A stretch of DNA of 22,048 nucleotides from JBBQFC01 sp038321615 (GTDB lineage Bacteria; Bacteroidota; Bacteroidia; Flavobacteriales_D; Cryomorphaceae), in NCBI GenBank assembly GCA_038321615.1, contig JBBQFC010000054.1, forward strand, positions 1 to 22,048, in the 5' to 3' direction. The notes below the pieces were generated by a model that worked only from the letters and a program-made list of their open reading frames with translations, did not search any database and was not told where the DNA came from. Of the stretch, positions 14,021-20,296 are shown piece after piece. Every line of letters begins with the position of its first letter. Position 1 is the first letter of the stretch. Made by a program: the position numbers and the translations under genes.

Positions 14021-14488
14021 ATGGGTAAGTTTTCAGGAAAACAAAAAAAAGCGAGTCCAGCGATCTCTACGGCTTCCTTGCCCGATATCATCTTTATGCT
14101 GCTGTTTTTTTTCATGGTAGTTACGGTAATGCGCGAAGATGATCCGAAGGTGAAGGTTTCTAAGCCAAATGCGACAGAAACCGAAAAGCTGGAGAAAAAG
14201 TCTTTGGTGGACTACATCAACGTCGGGCCGCCTATCGACAAGCGTTTGGGCTCTGAGCCATTAATGCAGCTCGACGATTCATTTGCAGAGATATCCGACA
14301 TCGCAGTCTGGATACAAGCAAATCGCGACAAACGCGATGAAGCGGAACAGCCTGCGATTACTACATCCCTTAAAGTAGATCGCGATACCAAAATGGGTAT
14401 CGTGACGGATATTAAGCAGGAATTACGCGAAGCGCAAGCGTTGAAAATCAATTACTCCGTTAATAAAGGTTCGGTTATCGATAACTGA
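14021..14488 (+). CDS. exbD: ExbD/TolR family biopolymer transport protein (short form)
   Basis: 155 residues. A basic cytoplasmic tail (GKFSGKQKKASPAIS) precedes one membrane helix, SLPDIIFMLLFFFMVVTVM (19-37), with Asp22 in the position of the essential ExbD aspartate. The periplasmic domain is about 115 residues and ends with the usual DIKQELREAQALKINYSV block. It starts two bases after the first exbD stop, behind a canonical AGGAGG. The two ExbDs differ in length and in helix-flanking sequence, so they are paralogues that may form mixed or alternative dimers inside the ExbB pentamer (inference). Last gene of the operon; a strong terminator begins 26 bases after the stop. Confidence 0.9.
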   Translation: MGKFSGKQKKASPAISTASLPDIIFMLLFFFMVVTVMREDDPKVKVSKPNATETEKLEKKSLVDYINVGPPIDKRLGSEPLMQLDDSFAEISDIAVWIQANRDKRDEAEQPAITTSLKVDRDTKMGIVTDIKQELREAQALKINYSVNKGSVIDN

Positions 14489-14514
14489 GAATTGGGATTT
14501 TCGAAGAATAGTTT

Positions 14515-14541
14515 AAAGTCTACTTCGGTCGACTTTTTTTT
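14515..14541 (+). terminator. Rho-independent terminator of the exbB-exbD operon
   Basis: AAAGTCTAC pairs with GTCGACTTT around a TTCG tetraloop closed by C-G, with one T-C mismatch, followed directly by an eight-base T-run that includes the end of the stem. Confidence 0.9.
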
Positions 14542-14565
14542 GTTTGATTACTACCCGGAAAGAAC

Positions 14566-15531
14566 TTAGTTTTCGGGAGTCGGCGCTGGTGGAAGAAACG
14601 CTGGAAATTGCAAATCGATAGGCTTTACCGCCTTGCGGTAGGCCATTAACAAAACGCCTGCAAAGGCCAAGGTCGAAACTATCACAACGCCAAAATAGAC
14701 TGGCGTTGGTTCAAAACTATCTACTTCTTGTGGCAATGCGCTTCGCTTAACAGCAAATAATAGAATCAAAGCCATGGCATTGTTGGTGAAATGCGCTAAG
14801 ATAGGTACCCAAATAGAACCGCTCCACACGTATAGATATCCGAGGAAAGCTCCGAGCAGAAGGCGGGGCAGAAACCCGTAGAATTGCATGTGCATCGCAC
14901 TAAACAAGATAGCTCCAATCCAAATCGCCCAATGGATATTCTTTGTCCATTTGCGCAAAATAGGGATCAATAAACCCCGAAATATGAGCTCTTCGCCAAG
15001 TGCAGGAATAAAAGCGATAATGATAATATTCAATACCAAGACCCAAACCTCATTTGAACCGGTTAAAGCATCGGTAAGCACGGCGGCTTGTGCCTCCATG
15101 CCAGCCAGGGCTGCTTCCAGCTCTGAGAGAAATGGGGGAAGGCTCATTTCACTGTTCCACCAGGCTAGGGCATTTATACCTGGAAGCGCCAAAATCATAG
15201 CCCCTACGGCTATAAATTTAAACGAAGGCCGTACAGGGCGAAACCCTAAAACGATTTTCCAATTGTTAGAAATAAGCTGGGCGAAAATAAAGGCCGGTAC
15301 TATGAATAATCCAATATGCTGAAATAGCAATAGAAGCCGATTGATGTGGACCATTTGCGGATTGGTATAATCTACAATAGCTCCGGGATCGGTAAGAAAA
15401 TTGAACCCCCAAATAAGGTTTACGAAGCCCGACGCTCCAAACATAAAAATCGAAACACAGCTAAAAGCGATGAGAAAAAGAACAATAAATTGAAGAAAGG
15501 GATCGGCTTGTGCGAAAGGCCTTGAACGCAT
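14566..15531 (-). CDS. CPBP family intramembrane glutamic-type endopeptidase (Abi/CAAX protease-like)
   Basis: 321 residues with about eight membrane helices. The CPBP signature is complete: motif 1 EELIFRG (180-186) with the glutamate pair and Arg185; motif 2 FSAMH (210-214); motif 3 HFTNN (247-251). Members include CAAX prenyl proteases and proteases linked to bacteriocin immunity; the substrate here is unknown. The C-terminus is a proline-rich tail (FPAFLPPAPTPEN). The open frame extends to 15735 inside dusB antisense sequence; ATG 15531 gives a normal short N-terminus (MRSRPFAQADPFLQF). A perfect -7 motif on the minus strand lies 35 bases upstream, inside the first codons of dusB. Downstream it ends 24 bases from the exbD terminator. 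Confidence 0.9.
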   Translation of the reverse strand: MRSRPFAQADPFLQFIVLFLIAFSCVSIFMFGASGFVNLIWGFNFLTDPGAIVDYTNPQMVHINRLLLLFQHIGLFIVPAFIFAQLISNNWKIVLGFRPVRPSFKFIAVGAMILALPGINALAWWNSEMSLPPFLSELEAALAGMEAQAAVLTDALTGSNEVWVLVLNIIIIAFIPALGEELIFRGLLIPILRKWTKNIHWAIWIGAILFSAMHMQFYGFLPRLLLGAFLGYLYVWSGSIWVPILAHFTNNAMALILLFAVKRSALPQEVDSFEPTPVYFGVVIVSTLAFAGVLLMAYRKAVKPIDLQFPAFLPPAPTPEN

Positions 15532-15553
15532 GAAGTTCGATTTTGTATTTTTG
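15522..15553 (+). promoter_or_regulatory. Promoter for dusB (TTG -33, 21-base spacer, TATTTTTG -7)
   Basis: TTG at 15522-15524 and TATTTTTG at 15546-15553 are separated by 21 bases, matching the Bacteroidota arrangement on both elements. The ATG of dusB follows 8 bases later, so the leader is only a few bases. The element overlaps the start codon and leader of the divergent CPBP gene. Confidence 0.65.
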
Positions 15554-15561
15554 CAGCTCGA

Positions 15562-16554
15562 ATGGCAAAGATAGGTAATATCGACTTGGGTGATTTCCCA
15601 CTTTTGCTTGCACCTATGGAGGATGTGAGCGATCCACCTTTTCGCGCTCTTTGCAAAAAGCACGGTGCCGATTTGATGTACACAGAGTTCATTTCTTCGG
15701 AAGGACTTATCCGTGATGCTGCTAAAAGCGTTCAAAAGCTAGACATCTTCGAATACGAGCGCCCAATCGGGATACAGATATTCGGAAGCGACCTGGAGCC
15801 CATGATGCGCTCTGCAGAGATTGTGGAAGCGGCCAATCCCGACATACTTGATATAAATTATGGCTGCCCCGTTCATAAGGTGGCTTGCAAGGGCGCAGGT
15901 GCCGGGATTCTTCAGGACATCCCCAAAATGATTCGGCTTACCCAAGCGGTGGTTAAATCGACAAAATTGCCTGTAACGGTAAAGACTCGATTAGGCTGGA
16001 GCGATACTACCAAATACATAGTTGAAGTTGCTGAGCGATTGCAAGATGTGGGCATTCAGGCCATCAGTATTCATGGTCGCACCCGCCAGCAGATGTATAA
16101 AGGCGAAGCCGATTGGACGCTTATAAGAGAAGTAAAGGAAAACCCGCGCATGCGGATCCCCGTTTTCGGAAACGGAGATATTGACACGCCCGAGAAGGCC
16201 AAAGAATACAAGCAGCTTTATGGCGTTGACGGAGTGATGATAGGCCGGGCGAGCATCGGCTACCCATGGATCTTTCGAGAGATCAAGCATTTTTTGGCCA
16301 CTGGGCTTCACATCGACCCTCCCACTTTAGCCGAAAGGGTCGAAGCTGCCAGGGAGCATCTTCAGATGGGTCTCGAATGGAAAGGCGAACGACTTGGAGT
16401 GGTAGAAATGCGCCGGCACTATGCCAATTATTTCCGCGGGATCAAGGATTTCAAAGATTTCCGTATAAAGCTCGTCACCGAAGAAAGTCCAGTGGTTCTA
16501 CACGCGTTATTGGACGAAATTGCCGCCACATTCAGCGACTTCGCATATGCCTAA
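15562..16554 (+). CDS. dusB: tRNA-dihydrouridine synthase (DusB-type)
   Basis: 330 residues, standard for Dus flavoenzymes, which reduce uridines in the tRNA D-loop with FMN and NADPH. The FMN-binding start is LLLAPMEDVSDPPFRALC (14-31). IGIQIFGSDLEPM (69-81) follows. The catalytic Cys102 lies in DINYGCPVHKVACKGAGAG (97-115). Lys141 in PVTVKTRLGW and His164 in ISIHGRTRQQMYKGEADW are the expected flavin and uridine contacts. PVFGNGDI and GVMIGRASIGYPWIF bind the FMN phosphate. The start ATG sits 8 bases after a good -7 element. The subfamily (B rather than A or C) is judged from NYGCPVHKV. Its stop TAA overlaps the TAG of the convergent permease gene in the four bases CTAA. Confidence 0.94.
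   Translation: MAKIGNIDLGDFPLLLAPMEDVSDPPFRALCKKHGADLMYTEFISSEGLIRDAAKSVQKLDIFEYERPIGIQIFGSDLEPMMRSAEIVEAANPDILDINYGCPVHKVACKGAGAGILQDIPKMIRLTQAVVKSTKLPVTVKTRLGWSDTTKYIVEVAERLQDVGIQAISIHGRTRQQMYKGEADWTLIREVKENPRMRIPVFGNGDIDTPEKAKEYKQLYGVDGVMIGRASIGYPWIFREIKHFLATGLHIDPPTLAERVEAAREHLQMGLEWKGERLGVVEMRRHYANYFRGIKDFKDFRIKLVTEESPVVLHALLDEIAATFSDFAYA
15566..15573 (-). promoter_or_regulatory. Bacteroidota -7 promoter element for the CPBP protease gene
   Basis: The minus strand reads TATCTTTG, a full match, 34 bases before the CPBP ATG and inside codons 2-4 of dusB. No -33 TTG is visible at the usual distance. It is the weaker of the two divergent promoters. Confidence 0.45.
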
Positions 16555-17765
16555 GTGTTGCTATAACGCTTGGTGAGTAGCTGCACTGGCCCAATCGACG
16601 ATAAAAATCCACAAAGCACAACAAGGGCAAAAACTGCCATTAAATCTTTCAACGATATAGCAACCGGATAAAAGTCTACAAGGCCACCTTCCAATCTTAT
16701 CAGCCCATAGGTGCGTTGAAGGTGTACGAATAGCAACCCCAAACCTATACCGATTCCAGCACCAAGCAAGTTAATCAATGCTCCCTCAAGCAGAAATATC
16801 CGCTTTATGGACGACAGCTCAGCGCCCATACTGGTTAAGACTTTGATATCTGCACGTTTTTCATTGATCAATAAGCTGAGCGCTGCAATGATATTGAATG
16901 TTGCGATGAGTAAGATGAAACCCATGATGAGGAAGGTAGCCCACTTCTCGGTTTCATTGGTTTTGAATATAATCTCGTTTTTCTGGTAACGCGTTCGCAC
17001 TTGGAATTCAGCCCCCAAGACCTGTTCTATTTCTGCCTTTAATGCTGCTAAATCGGCTTTTGCATCGGCGCGAATTTCTACAGCCGAATATTCATCATCG
17101 TAGGCAAGCAAATCTTGAGCAAACTCATAAGGCACAAGCACGTAATCGGAGTCGAAGTCGATATTTATAGAAAATATCCCTGATACGGGAAGCGATCGAT
17201 TGCGCAGGGCTGACTCCATATTGCGGCGTAGGTTCTTTCCGCGCTCTATGGCCGAAAGCTGGAGTGGCTTAAATTGCTGTTCGAAGAGTCGAAGATCCAG
17301 ATCGTACTTCACACCTATACCAATCAGAGCGGCGGGATTTCCACCTAGCGAAAGGCTGGGATCACCGTCGATAACCAGGCTGTCGATACCTGAAGCTTGG
17401 AGGTAGCTGCGCTGTAACCCTTTTAGCTTCACAATGCGCTGACTCCGCTCATTTCGCGCGAAAACGCGCTCCTCTATAACCTTATTTACGGATCGCACAC
17501 CCGAAAGATCCGCAATTGCGGCCAAGGGCAAACTATCTTCGGCAATAACCTTCGATTGCAAAGGAATGATCGTTATATCTGCGTCGAACAAACTATAGCG
17601 CTCGTCGATTAATGCTTCAATACCATTAAATGCGGAGAGCACAATTACCATGGCCATGGTAACCAAGGCCACCACCACCATGCATATTACGCTCATCAAA
17701 CTAATTATGGAAAGCGAATTTCGCGATACCAAATAGCGACGGGCGATAAAAAAAGGGAGATTCAC
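16551..17765 (-). CDS. LolC/LolE-family ABC transporter permease (FtsX/MacB_PCD type)
   Basis: 404 residues, the typical LolC/E length. Such permeases, with an ATPase LolD, pass lipoproteins from the inner membrane to the outer-membrane carrier LolA. Four membrane helices are seen at about 21-44, 274-299, 326-348 and 372-394, with a large periplasmic domain (50-270) after the first. The N-terminal MNLPFFIARRYLVSRN resembles the FIALRYL(R/K) start of LolC/E. The cytoplasmic coupling loop EKRADIKVLTSMGAELSSIKRIF (302-324) is the LolC/E pattern. No lolD gene is nearby, so a different FtsX-type role remains possible. Three bases separate it from rbfA; last gene of the five-gene minus-strand operon, with no terminator because dusB converges on its stop. 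Confidence 0.88.
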   Translation of the reverse strand: MNLPFFIARRYLVSRNSLSIISLMSVICMVVVALVTMAMVIVLSAFNGIEALIDERYSLFDADITIIPLQSKVIAEDSLPLAAIADLSGVRSVNKVIEERVFARNERSQRIVKLKGLQRSYLQASGIDSLVIDGDPSLSLGGNPAALIGIGVKYDLDLRLFEQQFKPLQLSAIERGKNLRRNMESALRNRSLPVSGIFSINIDFDSDYVLVPYEFAQDLLAYDDEYSAVEIRADAKADLAALKAEIEQVLGAEFQVRTRYQKNEIIFKTNETEKWATFLIMGFILLIATFNIIAALSLLINEKRADIKVLTSMGAELSSIKRIFLLEGALINLLGAGIGIGLGLLFVHLQRTYGLIRLEGGLVDFYPVAISLKDLMAVFALVVLCGFLSSIGPVQLLTKRYSNT

Positions 17766-17768
17766 CGA

Positions 17769-18113
17769 CTACGGTTTTAGGAGCTTATCAATCTCCATAG
17801 CATAGTCTAGGCTGTCGTCAATAAAAAATTGTAGATCCGGAACGATCCGCAGTTGTTTGCCCACCTTATTACCTAAAAGCCCGCGAATAGCCGATGATTT
17901 AGACCGTACCAGTTCCAAAACTTCCGATTTATCGGTACCGCTGTTTGCGAAAATGCTGATGTAGGCTTTGGCAGCACTCAGATCGGGGCTCATACGCACG
18001 CGCGTCACCGAGATAAATGCCCCTCCAAAAAGCTCACGCGACTTCTCTTGAAAAATGGACGCAAGGTCTTGTTGAATAAGTCGGGCAATTTTTTCTTGAC
18101 GGATAGAAGCCAT
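17769..18113 (-). CDS. rbfA: 30S ribosome-binding factor RbfA
   Basis: 114 residues. RbfA is a small KH-fold protein that binds the 30S subunit late in assembly, aiding 16S rRNA 5'-end maturation and cold adaptation. Seen: the N-terminal RQEKIARLIQQDLASIF helix, VTRVRMSPDLSAAKAYISIF (37-56), which is the family's most conserved strand-turn, the helix with KSSAIRGLLGNKVGKQLRI, and the C-terminal PDLQFFIDDSLDYAMEIDKLL, closely matching the canonical ending. It lies two bases downstream of hflX and three bases upstream of the permease gene, so its expression is tied to both. An rbfA-permease pairing is, from memory, common in Flavobacteriia. Confidence 0.95.
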   Translation of the reverse strand: MASIRQEKIARLIQQDLASIFQEKSRELFGGAFISVTRVRMSPDLSAAKAYISIFANSGTDKSEVLELVRSKSSAIRGLLGNKVGKQLRIVPDLQFFIDDSLDYAMEIDKLLKP

Positions 18114-18115
18114 GG

Positions 18116-19312
18116 CTAATATAAAAATTGGTTGTGTGGAAAACGCTCTAAACTGATTTCTTTCACGCGTTCATAAAGTACCGACCGCAGTTCATCGATA
18201 TTCGTTTTTTTCTCAGCCGAGATGAATACAACGGCTTCTTCGTGCAGCTTGGCCATCCAAGATCGCTTTAATTGTTCGAGCGGATCGGTTTCTACGTCCG
18301 GATCAATATCCTGCGGATCGATAGGTGCTGGGCGCCACGCATCGAGTTTATTAAATACTACGATAGTGGGCTTCTTTGCCGACCCGATTTCAGTCAAAGT
18401 GGTATTTACTGTGTGGTAATGATCTTCAAAATTGGGGTGGGCAAGATCTACAACGTGAACCAGTAAATCGGCTTCGCGAACTTCATCGAGTGTACTTTTA
18501 AAAGATTCGACGAGCTGATGGGGTAATTTGCGTATAAACCCCACCGTGTCTGTAAGCAAGAAGGGTAAATTTTCCAAAACTACCTTCCTTACGGTAGTAT
18601 CTAGGGTGGCAAAAAGCAGATCTTCGGCAAATACTTCCGACTTACTCAAAAGATTCATCAAGGTAGATTTACCTGCATTGGTATAGCCTACCAAAGCTAC
18701 GCGCACCATAGCACCGCGATTACTCCGCTGGGTGTGCATCTGCTTATCGATAACTTTGAGCTGCTCCTTTAGCTTCGAAATTTTATCGCGAATAATCCGC
18801 CGGTCGGTTTCGATTTCGCGCTCCCCTGCTCCACCACGTGTGCCTGTTCCTCCGCGCTGACGCTCCAAGTGGGTCCACATGCGCGTAAGTCGTGGAAGTA
18901 AATACTGTGAGCGGGCCAAATCAACCTGCGCCTTTGCTTGCGCGCTTCGTGCACGCGACATGAAAATATCGAGAATTAGCAGACTTCGATCGTAGATTTT
19001 TTTGTTGAATTCATCTTCCAGGTTTCGGAGCTGTGAAGGACTCAAGTCATCATCAAAGATTAATACATCAATCGCGTTGTCTTCGACATAAGCGCGAATT
19101 TCTTCCATCTTCCCCTTCCCTACAAAGGTTCGGACATCTGGTTTGTCGAGCTTTTGGGTGAAATGTTTCACGCTGTCGATACCAGCAGTTTCAGCTAAAA
19201 AATCGAGTTCTTCCAAATAGTCGGCCACCTGCTCACTGCTTTCGTCGCGGGTGATTAATCCGATGAGAACGGCTCTTTCTTTTACTGCTGCTGTGGTAAC
19301 TTCTTTCGACAT
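18116..19312 (-). CDS. hflX: GTPase HflX (ribosome-splitting factor)
   Basis: 398 residues. HflX binds the 50S subunit and dissociates stalled 70S ribosomes during heat or antibiotic stress. The N-terminal HflX domain carries VGKGKMEEIRAYV (64-76) and FDDDLSPSQLRNLED (86-100). A helical linker has the family glycine-rich block GGTGTRGGAGEREIETDRR (154-172). The G domain follows: P-loop GYTNAGKS (209-216), switch I TLDTT (236-240), DTVGFI (255-260), NKLD (321-324) and SAEKK (365-369). The C-terminus ends about 30 residues later, without the extra C-terminal domain of E. coli HflX. Start ATG 19312 lies 15 bases after the cytochrome c stop; rbfA follows after two bases, giving a translation-themed pair within the operon. 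Confidence 0.95.
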   Translation of the reverse strand: MSKEVTTAAVKERAVLIGLITRDESSEQVADYLEELDFLAETAGIDSVKHFTQKLDKPDVRTFVGKGKMEEIRAYVEDNAIDVLIFDDDLSPSQLRNLEDEFNKKIYDRSLLILDIFMSRARSAQAKAQVDLARSQYLLPRLTRMWTHLERQRGGTGTRGGAGEREIETDRRIIRDKISKLKEQLKVIDKQMHTQRSNRGAMVRVALVGYTNAGKSTLMNLLSKSEVFAEDLLFATLDTTVRKVVLENLPFLLTDTVGFIRKLPHQLVESFKSTLDEVREADLLVHVVDLAHPNFEDHYHTVNTTLTEIGSAKKPTIVVFNKLDAWRPAPIDPQDIDPDVETDPLEQLKRSWMAKLHEEAVVFISAEKKTNIDELRSVLYERVKEISLERFPHNQFLY

Positions 19313-19327
19313 AGGTGTTATATTTCC

Positions 19328-19636
19328 TTAGCGGAATGATAGGGTGTAATTTGCTACCGCTCTTATCTGATCGGGCGTGAGCACGTCTTTGTAAGGAACC
19401 ATAGTTCCTCTTCCTTCGGTGATTATAGTGATGCGTTGAGCCAGATCGAGTTTAGAATCGGGCAAATGTTTGGCTCCGGCCAAGCCTTTTCTGCCATCTG
19501 CTCCATGACAAAGCGCACAATGGGTAGTATAAAGCGATTTTGGATCTACCGATGCATCCTTCGCTGAAGGCTTTCCGGAATCGCAGGCTGCCCAGATTAA
19601 TAAGAGCAATGAAAGCACAAGAACCATTCTGCTCAT
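19328..19636 (-). CDS. Small c-type cytochrome lipoprotein
   Basis: 102 residues. The signal segment MSRMVLVLSLLLLIWAAC ends in a lipobox-like cysteine (Cys18), so the protein is probably membrane-tethered in the periplasm. A single haem c site, Cys40-x-x-Cys43-His44 (THCALCHGADGRKG), is followed by the probable axial Met79 in GRGTMVPY and the C-terminal helix LTPDQIRAVANYTLSFR typical of cytochrome c6/cbb3-subunit-like domains. The open frame reaches 19882, but only ATG 19636 gives a signal peptide. This ATG also overlaps the upstream gene's TGA as ATGA, implying coupled translation. Partner candidates are the upstream b-type-like membrane protein and terminal oxidases elsewhere. The lipobox has Trp at -3, so lipidation is likely rather than certain. 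Confidence 0.9.
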   Translation of the reverse strand: MSRMVLVLSLLLLIWAACDSGKPSAKDASVDPKSLYTTHCALCHGADGRKGLAGAKHLPDSKLDLAQRITIITEGRGTMVPYKDVLTPDQIRAVANYTLSFR

Positions 19637-20082
19637 AAACCTGGGAATAAAGGTTTTCCGATGGCTTCTCGAAACGGCCAGGGTATGCTGATGATTACCA
19701 GTATCAAAGCAATAATGTAGAAACGAAAAGTGGTGCGATGCTTGGCTAAATCTATGCGAGCTCTCTTGGCTTTTCCATAACCTAAAGTCACCAAGGCGAT
19801 GGCTATTAGCATAACGGCAGCGTGCTCGAGTGAGTAAAATCGGGAAACAGGGTCTTTCATATTTCCCAATTCGGTATGCCAATTACCCAAAAAGTAGAGT
19901 GCCAACCCAATTAGAAGTTGGAGATGAAACACAATCAAGGTAATTAATGCCCAACGCTTGTCAATACTCGTGTAAACCCTGCTCTCACGCATTCCGGAGA
20001 AACCGCGAAAAATCGCTATAACTATTGCAATCAGGGCGAACCAGCGCAGTAAAGAATGGGTATGGTTAAGTGCCGAATACAT
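19633..20082 (-). CDS. Four-helix membrane protein, cytochrome b-like family
   Basis: 149 residues with helices at about 11-28, 45-65, 84-102 and 120-136. Histidines sit at or near helix ends in the first three: His7 and His9 (NHTHSLLRW), His53 (VFHLQLLIGLALYF) and His87 (SLEHAAVMLIAIAL). They could ligate haem, and I recall similar Bacteroidota proteins labelled cytochrome B without biochemical proof. The frame is open to 20145, but the family N-terminus is MYSALNHTHSLLRW, so ATG 20082 was chosen. The last codon overlaps the cytochrome c gene as ATGA, which makes an electron-transfer pair plausible. A one-mismatch -7 motif (TACCTTTA, minus strand 20105-20098) lies 15 bases upstream; it would drive the whole operon down to the LolC/E-like gene. 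Confidence 0.8.
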   Translation of the reverse strand: MYSALNHTHSLLRWFALIAIVIAIFRGFSGMRESRVYTSIDKRWALITLIVFHLQLLIGLALYFLGNWHTELGNMKDPVSRFYSLEHAAVMLIAIALVTLGYGKAKRARIDLAKHRTTFRFYIIALILVIISIPWPFREAIGKPLFPGL

Positions 20083-20153
20083 AGATTTATTAGTTCGTAA
20101 AGGTAGGTATTTCGGCGCGGTTCTCGAATCTGCTCTACGTCCCATCTCCTACC

Positions 20154-20188
20154 GCTGCTTCGGTGTGTTTAATCTTGGGCGAAGCGGC
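20154..20188. other. Imperfect inverted repeat in the cytochrome operon upstream region
   Basis: GCTGCTTCG and CGAAGCGGC form a nine-base-pair stem with one G-T wobble around a 17-base loop, about 72 bases upstream of the cytochrome b-like start. No T-run follows on either strand, so it does not look like a terminator. It might be an operator or be without function. Confidence 0.25.
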
Positions 20189-20241
20189 TTGCCAATGCGT
20201 AATTACAACTACAACAAGTTTTTGAATTTATTTTTAAATCA

Positions 20242-20271
20242 AAAAACCCCCGCCAAGTAGCAGGGGTTTTT
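20242..20271 (-). terminator. Rho-independent terminator after the T9SS-exported protein gene
   Basis: AAAAACCCCCGC pairs with GCAGGGGTTTTT around a six-base loop, with one C-A mismatch, 25 bases after the stop codon. The A- and T-runs on both sides make it usable in both directions, but only the minus-strand gene needs it. It insulates the cytochrome operon from the gene to the right. Confidence 0.9.
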
Positions 20272-20296
20272 ATTTTCAAGGGCTTAGCCCATAGGA

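Noticed and set aside
14566..15531. CPBP protease as an abortive-infection or bacteriocin-immunity gene
   Set aside because: The CPBP/Abi name alone is not evidence of defence. There is no toxin, bacteriocin or phage-related neighbour.
14566..15735. CPBP protein extended to 389 residues
   Set aside because: The extra segment is antisense to the first 60 codons of dusB and lacks membrane character; ATG 15531 is normal for the family.
19637..19882. Longer cytochrome c start at 19882
   Set aside because: It is antisense-free but lies in another frame of the cytochrome b-like gene, and would bury the signal peptide. The ATGA overlap supports 19636.
20083..20145. Longer start (20145) for the cytochrome b-like protein
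   Set aside because: The added residues are polar and basic and precede the family N-terminus, and the upstream -7-like motif would lie inside the gene.
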